Assembly: GCA_015680685.1 (NCBI GenBank)
Contig: MNCI01020980.1
Location: forward strand, 697,057-761,056
From: Gnetum montanum
Taxonomy: Eukaryota > Streptophyta > Gnetopsida > Gnetales > Gnetaceae
Direction of reading: 5' to 3'
Length of the DNA stretch: 64,000 bases
The notes under the pieces were generated by a model that saw only the letters and a list, made by a program, of their open reading frames with translations, had not been told where the DNA came from and searched no databases. A program made the translations under genes and the position numbers. Shown piece by piece: positions 33,978-44,896 of this stretch. Position 1 is the first letter of the stretch. Each line of letters opens with the position of its first letter.

Positions 33978-35979
33978 TTAATCCAGCTTATTACTAGAAT
34001 GAAGGATATCCCCCATAACTAAATGGTTGAGGATGGCAAGGATTAATAAATGGAAGTTGAGGATCCCCGCATGTTGGAAACATTGAACCTCAGTCATATT
34101 TACCCCATTGCGGTTCACACACTTGATTGTAGTAAGTGTAGTGGGAAAATTTGTAAGATGTGATTCTTGGATAAAGAGTTGACCCACTATGATATTTGTG
34201 ACTGTACGATGGTATGCAAGGATCGGGGTGGTGCCCTCCATGGCTATGTTCATTGGGCCGTATGGTTGTTGGAGTGTTAATTGGTGGCCCTGATGAAGTA
34301 ACATGAGCCATTGGGTTCGAAGAGAGGGGTGCATCACAATGTTGGGCTTGTGCTAAGTTGGAGGATGTAGTGGCCTTGGAATTGGGTTGTCCCTTCTTAT
34401 GATCATGTCTAAAGAAGGGATGCCTTTGATGTTGAGGAGGCCTCTCACTGTTGTTAGTAATATTAGCATAAGTGACGTTCGTGGTATGTTGCTGTGGTGC
34501 AGACACCTTAGGAACAGTTGGTGGTGATGTAGAAGGAGGGAAAGGATGAGAATGTTGAAATTTAGGAGAAATGTGAGGTGCACAAGGTGGTGGTTGTGTT
34601 GAGGACATGGGAGGATAGTATTGAGGAGAATGATAATGCAGTGAGATAGAGTATGTTGGGCCAATTAGAGAAACAAGGTATTGGACTAGATAAGCATTTG
34701 AATTCAGATGATATGAAGGGTGTCTCTAGTTTAGGGGTGGCTTCCCCCACGACTGGGATTGTTGCCACTATGATCGAACACAGTGTCTCTGTTCGAACTC
34801 TAGGTGTAACATGTTTCCCCAATGCTCATATAAATATAACAAGATTGGGCATTGTCCCTTAGGGTGATCATATAGGCAAATGTTACATTCATACGTATGA
34901 TCAGCAATTGAGCTCTTATTTTCTTCATCCCCTCTTTCTGATTGTCTAATGATATTTTTTCCTGCTTCTCAGGTTGTCAAAACTCTATCTCCAATAATAT
35001 CAATATATTCTCCACACTTTTTATGCATCCATTCCAACATCTTATTAATCTTTGCCTTGACTTCCTCTAATGATTTTTGTACCGGCAAAGATGGTTCTTC
35101 CTTCTTGAGATTGGTTGATTTCTCCTTTTTGTGATTATGGATCTTTGTTAAGTTGAGATTTTGGTCCTATTGATGTTTTTCAACACTCTCCCATCTAGCC
35201 ATTTCCCCTTCTTCTTTTGCTACCCACTTAATAAGCTCTTGAACTTGATGGGTTCGTAAGTCATATAGTTGACCTTGGGCGTACATCCCTATGGTCTCTC
35301 TTATTTCATCATGAAGCCCATCAATGATATGATACATTAGCCTTTCCTTGGAGAACTCATGTCTTGGATAGTTGTTTAACAGTGCATAATATCTTTATAA
35401 GGCCATGTCCAAGGGTTCATGTTGTGCTTGTTTCCATTCTTGGATTTGTTTCCTCAAGGCTGATACTCTTGCGTAGGTTTGATATCTTTCGTTAAAGAGT
35501 TCTACCATTGTTGGCCAACGTCGTATTAAGCTTGGTTTTAAAGATCTATACCATACTTTTGCTTGGCCAACGAGTGTCATAGGGAAGAGCTTCAGTTTTT
35601 TCCAACCATTATCAATGTTGTTCCATGCACAGACATCATAGAAGGCTTGTAAATGTTGATGTGGATCTAAGTCATAGCCTCTTGAGAAATTAGGGAAGTT
35701 GTTTAAATCGAGCCTAGGTAGACAAATCTCTTTACGATGCCTATGAGAGATTCAAACAACCTCTTGTATTTGCATTAGGCTTGTAGTGGCCAGTAGGGGT
35801 TCATCATCATCATGTAAGTTATGCTTTCATGTGTTGGGACGATGTTGCCTTCATTTATGTTTATAAGAAATCCCCACTTCAGGTTGCATACTCCAATCTT
35901 CATTGTCATATAGTTCATTGGTTCTCCAATGAACTTCCTCACTAGATGTGGCATTAGTATAGTCTTGTAGGAGAGGCAT
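33978..35979 (-). pseudogene. B2 gag
   Basis: The ATG at 35979 (MPLLQDYTNATSSEEVH) is equivalent to 20487 in B1. The frame is broken in several places, but the capsid region is clear (35395-35580: TLVGQAKVWYRSLKPSLIRRWPT, LFNERYQTYARVSALRKQIQ). The zinc-knuckle-like CNICLYDHPKGQC homologue is near 34880. The Pro/His-rich tail occupies 34664-33978 across overlapping frames. More decayed than B1 gag. Confidence 0.8.
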
Positions 35980-36103
35980 GGTTGTGAAATTGTGTGTGAA
36001 TTTATATGTGACTTTTTATAATTATTTTTTTCGTAAAAGATATATCATTAAGTCTTGTACAACGACCTTGTATGATATAACTAATCTAGGTAACTAGCAC
36101 TAT

Positions 36104-36121
36104 CCTCGGCAACGGTGCCAA
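36104..36121 (-). promoter_or_regulatory. B2 primer-binding site
   Basis: Minus strand TTGGCACCGTTGCCGAGG is the closest match in the window to the complement of the plant tRNA-Asp 3' end. Confidence 0.8.
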
Positions 36122-36892
36122 TGATCAGTGGCAAGGTACCCCTACACTTAGCCATATGAATACTAGTGTTTCACACGCGATCCAGTCAAACTCCGCAGAT
36201 GAACTAGTTGTGGTATCTAGATGGTTATCCTTAGGCCATAGTCCACTGTCTTCCCATTTGGACTAGTGTTAACTTTGTCACGTATGGTTTAGTCTAGAAT
36301 GAGGTGTATGATGTGTTCCTATGCTATCGCTACTCGGTTTAATGGAAATTGATATTAACTAAGCTAAGAGGAAAAGGGAGAGAGAATCTAAGCTAGCCTA
36401 AGTGCGATGAGCATCTGTTCCTCGATCATCCGTACACATCTTGGACTTCGTGTGCAATTACCACTGGGATTACCAAGTGTAGATCCTACGTACGCTACTG
36501 GGCTACCAAGTAGTCAAACTTAAATTCTCATAATCAAGTCATACTCATTTTGTGTTTAATAGGAGTTTAGGATGAAGAGATATTAACTAAGAAAGTAGTA
36601 AATAACAATTAAAGAATTTATTAAGCTAAGTGAATGCTGCAATGATGAAGTAATCTCGATCTTTATTTTTGGTCATGTGTGTGTCTGAGTACGTCACACT
36701 CGAATAAAGGTGTTGTACAATTACAATCACCACACTGCGGGCATACACTGGGAGAGAAGGGTTGAAAGGAAAAACAAAAACAAAAATCAAAACTTAACTC
36801 TAAAAACTGATGCTTATCGGAGTTGTCTACCTCTTATTTATAGATGAGGAGACAGGCTACGATATTGTGGCTAACTAAATGGCGACTCATCA
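36122..36892 (-). repeat. B2 5' LTR
   Basis: A 771-bp LTR; the + strand begins TGATCAGTGGCAAGG and ends GGCGACTCATCA. The TATA box CTATAAATAAGAGG is intact on the minus strand near 36842. Only one GATATT-type module is left in U3, against two in the 3' LTR. Confidence 0.92.
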
Positions 36893-36897
36893 TAGTT
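36893..36897 (+). repeat. Target site duplication (right) of B2, TAGTT
   Basis: TAGTT follows the LTR tip at 36892 and matches 28434-28438. Confidence 0.93.
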
Positions 36898-36989
36898 CTT
36901 GGGGATTCGTGAAACTATGGTTAGTATTTTTAGAAAATGCAATGGTTGAAAAAATTTAATATCTCTTAGGAGGATGTGCAACAAAATCC

Positions 36990-37400
36990 TAGGCATATTC
37001 ACCAACTAGTCAAGTAGAAGGTTTTAACACATATGTGGTTTAATGTAAAAGGCAAGAGACAACTTTATTTACATCACATTAAATTTAATAAACTAGATGT
37101 GGAAGCTTACTATCTCTTAGTTGCTATTCCAATCAAGTATCAAAATGTTATCAACAAGCTTCACTTAAGTTCTCATGATCTTAGAATTGAAAGTGAAAGG
37201 TAGATTCAACTCCTCCTAGAAGAGTGCATGTATAGGTTGTGCAGGTAAGAAGCCCTTGAAGATGAGTTACAAGTATTTATTTCTTGTGTCGTGACTACCC
37301 ATTTGAGATAGAGTTATAATGTTACAAGAAAAACACTTGTAAGATTTGTTTTTGTTGTCCCTATTGGTGCTTGGTTAATTTGTATAGTCTATCTTTATTT
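36990..37400 (+). pseudogene. Possible LINE ORF2 3' end
   Basis: One frame with two or three stops reads MWFNVKGKRQLYLHHIKFN, EAYYLLVAIPIKYQNVINKL, HLSSHDLRIESER, then C..RLC.......EDELQVFISC. The pattern (lRlSSH.L.IE.GR, then C-x-x-x-x-C and EDE....C) is like the C-terminal region of non-LTR retrotransposon ORF2. No RT core is present upstream because B2 is inserted just to the left. Weak, by eye only. Confidence 0.4.
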
Positions 37401-37529
37401 TTCATGAAAATATAATATTTGCTTAATAAATCATATGGGTCTTTAGATGTAATCAAGCTTCAATTTTTGGATCTAGCACACTTGTAATATGGCTTCAATT
37501 TCAATTTCATACAACATTACACAAAATAA

Positions 37530-38060
37530 GCTAATGAAAGGTGGGTTAAGTAGTTGCAAAAGGTTGCCAATTCAAGTCACATTTAGAACACTTTATATTA
37601 AACAATGAGGTGTTAGCATAATGGTAGACACTTGATTTAGAAGCTCTAGGTCATGGATTCAATTTTGTTAGGCAATGCTGAGTTATTTGAAGTTCTAATT
37701 GGACTATGTCTTGGATTTACTATAGTGAGATTTTTTTGGGATTAACAATGAGATGTAAGTTTGCACCTATGTATGTAGCATAGTAGTCAAGATATCCACT
37801 TTTGGATGGGGAAGTTGGGGGTTCAATTCCTATGCTGCTTCTAAATGTGGCAACAACAAAGTAACTTTGTGATGGGAAATTCTTGTTTAGTGGGTCACAT
37901 CTATCTTATTGTGGTGAAGGAGGTTGTGCTACCTGCTATGTCTATTACTTAGTTAAAGAAAAAAAAGATATTGGCCTTGTGGCAAGGTTCTTGATTTGAA
38001 ATTATGGGTTTAATTCTTGTAAGTAATATTGAGTAATAAAATTCTCCTCTTATCATCATC
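37530..38060 (+). repeat. Cluster of four tRNA-derived SINE heads
   Basis: Four heads in about 500 bp, all on the + strand. At 37541: GGTGGGTTAAGTAG with CCAATTCAAGTC. At 37612: TTAGCATAATGGTAG with GGATTCAATTTTG at 37655. At 37776: TAGCATAGTAGTCAAG with a perfect pol III B-box GGTTCAATTCC at 37820-37830. At 37971: TTGGCCTTGTGGCAAGG with GGGTTTAATTCTTG at 38006. A-to-B spacing (30-45 nt) fits tRNA-derived SINEs; none is a full tRNA gene. Confidence 0.55.
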
Positions 38061-38561
38061 ATCCTACCTTTATGTCAACAAAATGAGGTTGGCTATCATA
38101 AAGGCTCATCACCCAAAGGCTCAATGTTCATTATGCTAAGGTGAGGTCCTAGGAAAAATAGTGTATGAGTTATAGATCAACCTAATACCTCAAGGCTAGG
38201 TCACATGTGACGACTTTTTACCCCTCTTCCTTTGGATAAGGCCACCATCCATGGAAGCAACTAAGGTATGCAAGCACAACTATCTTGTGAGCTATCCATG
38301 TTGAAAAATCCAAATGCTTTGAAATACGATAAATCTTAAATTAGCTTTGTTCCTTGCAACTTTTACCTTATTCCATTTTCTCTTTGCGAAGAGTATGGCT
38401 CCCCACACTATGCAAAATGCACAACGATCTCATGTGAATCTGCGATTGGCTAAAGATAGTATCATTGTTTTTTCTTTTTTCTATTGGTTAAAAACCTTGG
38501 TCGTTATCGTGATCATCAAACAGGGTTGAATACTTCAGTTGTTTTTCACCATTCTTTTTTG
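38061..38561. other. No recognised feature
   Basis: AT-rich sequence with a 60-codon open frame (38347-38529) that I do not recognise. It ends at the inversion junction, where B1 3' sequence starts at 38562 (CTGAGCAACTAAC). Confidence 0.5.
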
Positions 38562-39634
38562 CTGAGCAACTAACAAAGTTAATCATAGAGAATAAAAAGG
38601 TGGCTAAAGAAAAAGAGAAGGCTATTTGGGATGCCTCCACAGCACAGGCGCAAACTCATGTGCATCTTAAGGCACTCAAGGCCTTGCAAGAAGAAAATAA
38701 ATAGCTTGCAACTGACAACCTTCGGTTGACCACTATAGAAAAGCAAAAGAATGTTCTCAATGAACACTTTCATCAATTACGAGAAAAATTCATTCAGGTC
38801 AACCGAGACATGAGCCATTTAGCTAGAGAAAATTGAATTCTCTTGATGGAGGAGGTATGCACCATTCGTCAAAAGTCAGAGATTGAGATAAGCGCATGGT
38901 AGAATGAGGCTAAACGACATGAGAAGCTGAAGGAGCACTTCTGGGATCAGGTGGGGATGTATAAAAAAATCCTGGAAAAGGAGATCCATATGGCCAAGGC
39001 CTAGATCAATGCTATCAGTGCTCAACACACTGACTGGCAGGCTGTATTGGACACGTATGACTTCGCCCACCAAGCGAAAGTTAAGAGCTGAGACCTGTAG
39101 ATTCAAGATTTGATAGAATACATGGAGTTGACAAACCGTAGATATGCCAACCTTGCCATGTTAATAGTAGGGCATCCAAGGATAGAGCTTGAGTAGTAGG
39201 TAGCAACCACCAACATCAAATACGAAGCAGAATTTGTAGAGCATAAGAAGCTGTTAGAAAAAATGGAAGTTGCAAATCTTGAACTTGAGGTGGTGAAAGC
39301 CAACTACAAAGGACAAAAGGGTGTTGCAATGAACTTGGCTTGATGGCTAACATATTTTTAGGAGTACAAAGATAAAGCTAGAGCCTATGAGAAGGAATGA
39401 TGGGTGTTTTCGGCTTGGTATGTCAAAGCTAATCAAATGTTTCTGCAATTACCCTGTCTATGGGAAGTGTCGACTCCATCAAACATTGGAACACTAGCAT
39501 GGATGGCACAAGACCCTCGGACTGAAGAGGAGAAGCTTCAGGCCATATTTCAGCGTCATCAAACCTCAAAACATAGAGCACAAGATAAAGGGAAGGCACC
39601 AATGGAGGAGCCACTGCCACCAGGAAGTACATGA
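38562..39634 (+). pseudogene. B1 ORF2, C-terminal coiled-coil portion
   Basis: Rich in Glu, Lys and Leu with heptad-like spacing (ALKALQEENK, REKFIQVNRDMSHLARE, EEVCTIRQKSEIEISAW, MYKKILEKEIHMAKA, EFVEHKKLLEKMEVANLEL). It then reads YKDKARAYEKE, FSAWYVKANQMFLQLPCLWEV and SNIGTLAWM, and ends DKGKAPMEEPLPPGST with a TGA at 39632. The last 76 codons (39404-39634) are open; earlier parts have scattered TAG/TGA codons. A long coiled coil suggests oligomerisation or a structural role; that is inference. Confidence 0.65.
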
Positions 39635-39784
39635 GTTTCAAATTTTTGTAGTTGTAGAACATCTGTGTTGTGTCTTTATTTTTTTTCCATTTCACACTAC
39701 GGCATAGTTCCATTTTCACCATCCAATAATCCCATACCTATCCACTATGTAATAATTGTAACTCGAGGATGAGTTTTCATTTAG

Positions 39785-39795
39785 TCGTGGGGGTT
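39785..39795 (+). promoter_or_regulatory. B1 polypurine tract
   Basis: GTCGTGGGGGTT directly precedes the 3' LTR, after the shared AACTCGAGGATGAGTTTTCA stretch. Confidence 0.8.
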
Positions 39796-40642
39796 TGATA
39801 AGTCGCGTTTTCGGCAACCGCGATATCATGTACATGATATCGCAGTCATGATATCTCATACGTGATATTGCATGCTCATCGCGATATCACATACGCGATA
39901 TCATAGCCCGTCACCAGTCCTATAAATAAGAGGTGGCTCTCCCATGTTTTATAACTAAGATTTAGATTGTAGCTAGACACTGGTAGTTTAATCCCTCCAA
40001 AGTTAGAATTATTTTCCAGTGCCTGCCCGCAGTGTGGTGAATGTAATTGTACAACATCCTTTATTCGAGTGTGACGTACTTGGACACGCACATGACCGAC
40101 AATAAAGATCAAGATTACTTCATCATTACAACATTCACTTTGTTTATTTATTTATTTAATTGTTATTTATTTCTTTCCTAATTAGTCTCTCTCTCACCCT
40201 AAATGTGGAATGAGTACAACTTGATTACAAGCATTTAAGTGTGACTACTTGGTAACCTAGTAGCGTACCTAGTATTTGTGCTTTGTAATCCCAGTTGTAG
40301 TCATGCACGAAGTCCAAGATGTGTACAGATAATAAAGAAATGGATCCTCATCGCACTTAGGCTATATTATATTCTCTTACCCTCTCTCTCCTAGATTAGT
40401 TAATTTAATATTACTTTCCATTGCCTTTAGGAGTAGCATTAGATTAGAAAACCCATCATACACCTCACTCTGGACTAAACCATATGTGACAAATATAATA
40501 CTAGTCCAGGTGGGAAGAGAGCGAACTGTGACCTAAAGCTAACTGTCTAGGTGCCACAATCCTTCTGCGGAGTTCGACCAGATCATGCGTGAAAATGCTC
40601 GTATTCGTATGGTTGAGTATAGGGGTACCTTGCCACTCATCA
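39796..40642 (+). repeat. B1 3' LTR
   Basis: An 847-bp LTR, TGATAAGTCGCG to GCCACTCATCA. U3 has about seven GATATC-type modules (about 39823-39905). TATA box CCTATAAATAAGAGG at about 39920; AATAAAG near 40101. It is followed by AGTGG (40643-40647). Confidence 0.92.
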
Positions 40643-41451
40643 AGTGGTTACTCTAATTATTAAAGTAGTTGCTCCTAAGCCTATAAATATAGTGCCCAGG
40701 CACACAATTGGGAAAGAAATTCTTGTAGCAATCAAGTAGCGAAACTCTTGTAGTCTGTTTGAAAGTTAGAGTATTTTTCAAGTGCTCGTAGTAGGAGGTC
40801 TAAGTGTGGATGGATCTTTATTCGAGCATTGTGTACCTGAGCACAACTTGTGTATGGAAATAAAGACAAGCTCTTTGATTCATCCTTGCAGCACTTGAGA
40901 TTTTTTTTCTTATGCATTTCTTTTATTTTATTTTCTTATGCATTTATTTTATTTTATTTTATGCACTTTACATTTCTTTTATTAGCACAACAATTCATTT
41001 TGATCAATTAAGCAAATCCTTAAATTACACTTAGTATGATCACTTCGAGCATGCGTGTAACACTTGGTAACCCAGTAACGATTAGCATTTGGTAATCCTA
41101 GTAATGTTGCACTAGTTCAGAATGTGTACGGAAAGTGAGAACGGATACTGGTGTTAGGATTAGTTAAAGCCTTATTAATCAGTAGTTAAGTTAAATTAGT
41201 CACTTAGTTATCTCTCTCTCCTTCCCTACTAGTGTAGGACATAAAAACATAAAAGCTATAAAAGTCATATGCCTCAAGCTTACTTAACCATACAATCATG
41301 ACATATAGGTAAGCTTGGGAAAACAATGATCAACCAACCCATCCTTGTTCTACAAAGGCACATAGGCACTTAGTCCTTGGAATTCGACAGGATCGTGCGT
41401 GAAATGCTCGTATTCATATGGTTGAGCGTAGGGGTACCTTTCCACTCATCA
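40643..41451 (+). repeat. C1 5' LTR, distal 809 bp
   Basis: Starts AGTGGTTACTCTAATTATTA, equivalent to position 49836 of the other C LTR, and ends TTTCCACTCATCA. TATA box CCTATAAATATAG at about 40680; AATAAAG at about 40858. Its front piece is at 21431-21577. Confidence 0.9.
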
Positions 41452-41472
41452 TTGACACCATTGCCGAGGACT
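41452..41472 (+). promoter_or_regulatory. C1 primer-binding site
   Basis: TTGACACCATTGCCGAGGAC directly follows the LTR. Same tRNA-Asp-like type as I and B. Confidence 0.75.
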
Positions 41473-41571
41473 TATTAGAACATAGAAAATCATTCACATC
41501 ATTGGAATGAACCCTTAGTATTGATTGAGAAAATAATAAACAAGAATACATTGCACACTGAACAGACAAGT

Positions 41572-44000
41572 ATGTCTCCTTCTTTGTATAAAAGCGCCTC
41601 ACCACCTAGGTCTAAAACAAGAAACAGTCGGTCGCGTAATACACATGACATTGATCCGCTAGTCCCTCAACAAGTTTGAGTGGTATATATATTCATCCCA
41701 ATGACTATATACTAGACTTCACCTTTATCCTTCATCAAGATGAACAACTACATTGGCGAGACTTAGAATGTAACATAGTGTTACCTCCCAATCGTTCAGT
41801 CCCAAGCATGCTTCTTCATGCTCTCACATGAATTGGCATGCCACACTTACACATAGAACACATTATGCAAGACTATGACTCTAGAGAATACATCCCACGG
41901 AGGCACAACATCAAAGGGACTTACAATAGGAGAGACATCATAAGTATTTGAAGGGTAAGTGATCCCAGGATGGTCCACATGTCTTAACCAAAAATGATGG
42001 TGGTGAACCTACCTCAGGTAGTCTCCCATACAACGATGTTCCTCCCCTTAACTTTGGCCAAGGGGTTGGGTATCGGGACCTTCATTCCACTATTCATAAC
42101 CCAGGTTCTGATACCCATAGGCACAAAGGATCCAAAAAATGGATACAAACTCATGATAAAGGTTGACATTCTGATTGCAATCACGATCGGGACCAAGACC
42201 GTAGAAGAGAAGGTAGTAGACACGTCATGGTAATGGTTCTCCTTCTTCTTCACCTTCATCATCTCCTTCATCCTCTCCTTCAGTATCCAGACGTAGTCAT
42301 AAGGAAAAATACCATGGGGATAAAGGTAGGCAAAGTCGAATTCATAGATGAAACAGCTAGGAAAGGGGACGAGGGCACTCTAGAGAGTCACAACATAAAA
42401 GAAGGGAGAGTAGGGAACAACAAAGGCATCATAGACACCATGGATGAGACGATCACGATGAACCCCTACTCGCTACTCGAAGTATGTTAGACATAACTGA
42501 GGTTGTTAGAATTCCAACAAGGCACCAAAAAAATAGTAGGATCAAGAGATTAGATATGAATAATATCCCACAATTTGAAGGGGGATACAATGCTGATCCT
42601 CATAATTATTTACAAGAATTCCATGATGTGTGTGCCTTACAAAACATAGAGAACGTATGGAAAAAACTTAAGTTGTTCCCATAGACACTAGTTAAAGAAG
42701 CGAAAATCTAGTACTAGTGCTTAGAACTGGAATCTATTCATAGATGGAGTACTATGTTAGAATTATTCAATGATAAGTACCAAATGTACTCCTGAGTGTC
42801 TAACTTGAGAAAAAAAATCCAAGGTTGGAAACAAGAAGGATATGAACCCTTGGATGCTACCATGGGCCGATACTATGCACTATTACATCGTTGTCCTGGC
42901 CATGGTTATTTGCAAAGGGATGTACTGCACCATCTCATGGATGGGCTTAAGCATGAAACGAGAAGAATCCTTGGGACTTATGCCTAATGGAGACTATCCG
43001 AGCTTAGGTCCCATCAAATTCAAAGACTATTAGAGCAAGTCACTAAGGAAGAAGGTGAGCTAAAGAAAAGAGAAAGTGTGGAAGAGTATAACCAAGATCC
43101 TCCCCTTCGGAAGAGGGGACTAAGATTTTGTGAGGATGAAGAAGAGCCACCACTCGAAGAGATGGTGAATAGGAAAACTTTTCCTATCTAAAAGATGACA
43201 TCAAAAGTTTCAACAAAGGTAGACCAAATGTGGGATTTCCCAGACAATAGATTTCAAAGTGTTCTTAAAAAGTAGAGGAGTCTAGAGAGCAAGGTAGTGA
43301 GAAAAGAAAAAAGAAAGAGGCTAAACATGCACGTAGTAAGGGTAAGGGCAAAGTTTCCATCATTGAAGAGGTTGTGGAGTCATAAACAAACAATGATAGT
43401 GGATGTGAAATATGTCAATATGACCATCCTAATGGATGTTTCCCTGTAATCTCACATCTGTAGGAGTCTAGGGTGTATGCACTCAACCCAAAATTAAACA
43501 AAAGGCAAACACCCTGAAGGTTACCTTATCCTCAAGGTAACCCAAGGCAGTTCCACCAACCCTTAACATATTATCCCAGTGGAACTCCACTAAAACCGAT
43601 TAAGCAATATCAATAGTGGCAGCACTAACAATCATGGGAAATGCCACCACCAAGGTAACAATATCCTTACTGACAACCTGACCTATATGTATATTATGTG
43701 TAGTAGCCAATCTCCCCACATGACTCTACTGTTCACATCACTCTTCAACCTCACTACCAAGCTCACAAGTATTATGGGACTCCCTCTTCTAGAGGTGATA
43801 TTCTGCAAGCATATCATCCTTCTCATTTGGGTGCATCTCTTCCACCAATAGCTCCACTATCACCTGCTCCAGCTATGCAAGGTGAAATCCCTATGCAGTC
43901 GTAGCAATGTAATGTCACAAGGGCTGTTAACTCTTAACCTACTATTAATTCCAAAAACCGCATGAATAAAAGACCTTTCTTTAGAACCAACAGACTAACC
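41572..44000 (+). pseudogene. C1 gag
   Basis: The ATG at 41572 starts MSPSLYKSASPPRSK. Open pieces are 42484-42684 (IPQFEGGYNADPHNYLQEF, KKLKLFP) and 42796-42987 (KKIQGWKQEGYEPLDATMGRYYALLHRCPGHGY), which form the capsid-like Retrotrans_gag core. A Lys-rich stretch and CEICQYDHPNGC (near 43410) follow, then YALNPKL, RLPYPQGN and a Pro/Gln-rich tail. Frameshifts and stops throughout. Structural protein by homology. Confidence 0.82.
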
Positions 44001-44896
44001 AAGCCCTTGCAATCACAAGCGGCTAATTCCTTAGACGTCTCAATATCAATCAAAATTTCGAAGCCTTCTTCAACCCAATCACTGCACTCAATGCATACAA
44101 TCATGCTAACACATGCTGTCACCAATTGCATCAAATCTGGCCACCTTCCCAAGAAATTCTCTAATCTTGGGAGTCCTCTAATATATTTACAAATCGTTGG
44201 AAATGCACCGTGCAATGCTCTTTTGAATTTAAGTTTCGATGATAACTTGATTTCTCAAGAAATGTACAAGGCCTGGAACCTACCTCCATTGAAAAAGAGC
44301 AACATCCATCTAGAGTTGGCTGACTAGTCCATCACTATCCCATTAGGACTGGTGGAAGACATTGTTACCACTGTTTGTGGGTGGTTGTACCCCTAGTGAT
44401 TTAGGTAAACAACGGTAAGGGGGACTTCCCAATCCTAATGGAAAGAGCATGGCTAAGCACCATTGACACATGCCTAGGAATCCACGATCTTTCCCCAGAA
44501 ATATCAAAGAAAAATACATTTAGAAAGATTGAGAAGAAGAAATTTCTGTGCATCACATACAATGACACAAGGTGTAATTACATGCAGAGGTCATGGTTTG
44601 TGCAAAGTTTAGCATTACCTACATGCAATCAGTGTGCACAAGTGATTAACATACAAAGATACCTGTATGCATTAGCCACACGATAGGAAGACACCTAGTG
44701 GCTAATAGCTAATCAAGAAAGTAGTTAACTCATATGCATGGAATCAATTGAGGGTTTGACTTCTGCTTACATCGATAGCATAGATGCATTAGAGCAAGTC
44801 CACCACCAACTTCCAAGTCTTAACCTTGAAAATATCAACTGGGGGAAGTTGGGTATCCCTAAGAAATTTAAGCAGGAGCCCCTCTAGCTGAAACCA
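43962..44896 (+). pseudogene. C1 protease and linker to RT
   Basis: The open frame 43962-44327 contains KRPFFRTN, MLTHAVTNCIKSGHLPKKF, then LLNLSFDDNLIS. The protease triad D-S/T-G is replaced by N-L-S, so it cannot be active. WNLPPLKKSNIHLELAD follows, then ERAWLSTIDTCLGIHDLSPEI (44438-44686) and a decayed linker to the pre-RT stretch. Confidence 0.78.

Larger units (their letters stand above)
28439..36892 (-). mobile_element. Complete pol-less Athila-like element B2
   Basis: An 8454-bp element with two LTRs, PBS, PPT and a perfect TAGTT duplication. Minus-strand order: 5' LTR (36892-36122), PBS, gag (35979-33978), spacer with internal promoter (33977-32075), ORF2 (32074 to about 29355), PPT and 3' LTR (29190-28439). 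No protease or pol motif is visible. It is collinear with B1, so gag plus ORF2 is the family design, not a chance deletion in one copy. Its ends are nearly those of A, I and C1, consistent with being copied by their enzymes. Confidence 0.9.
38562..40642 (+). mobile_element. Pol-less element B1, 3' portion
   Basis: It contains the end of ORF2, PPT and 3' LTR. It starts at CTGAGCAAC, exactly where the inverted 5' portion (14821, CTCAG) stops. With that portion it makes an 8.69-kb element with LTRs of 803 and 847 bp and AGTGG target duplications. It sits inside the 5' LTR of C1. Confidence 0.87.

Noticed and set aside
37776-37830. Possible tRNA gene (A box and perfect B box)
   Set aside because: I cannot form the acceptor and anticodon stems, and it lies among other SINE heads. 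Called SINE-derived.
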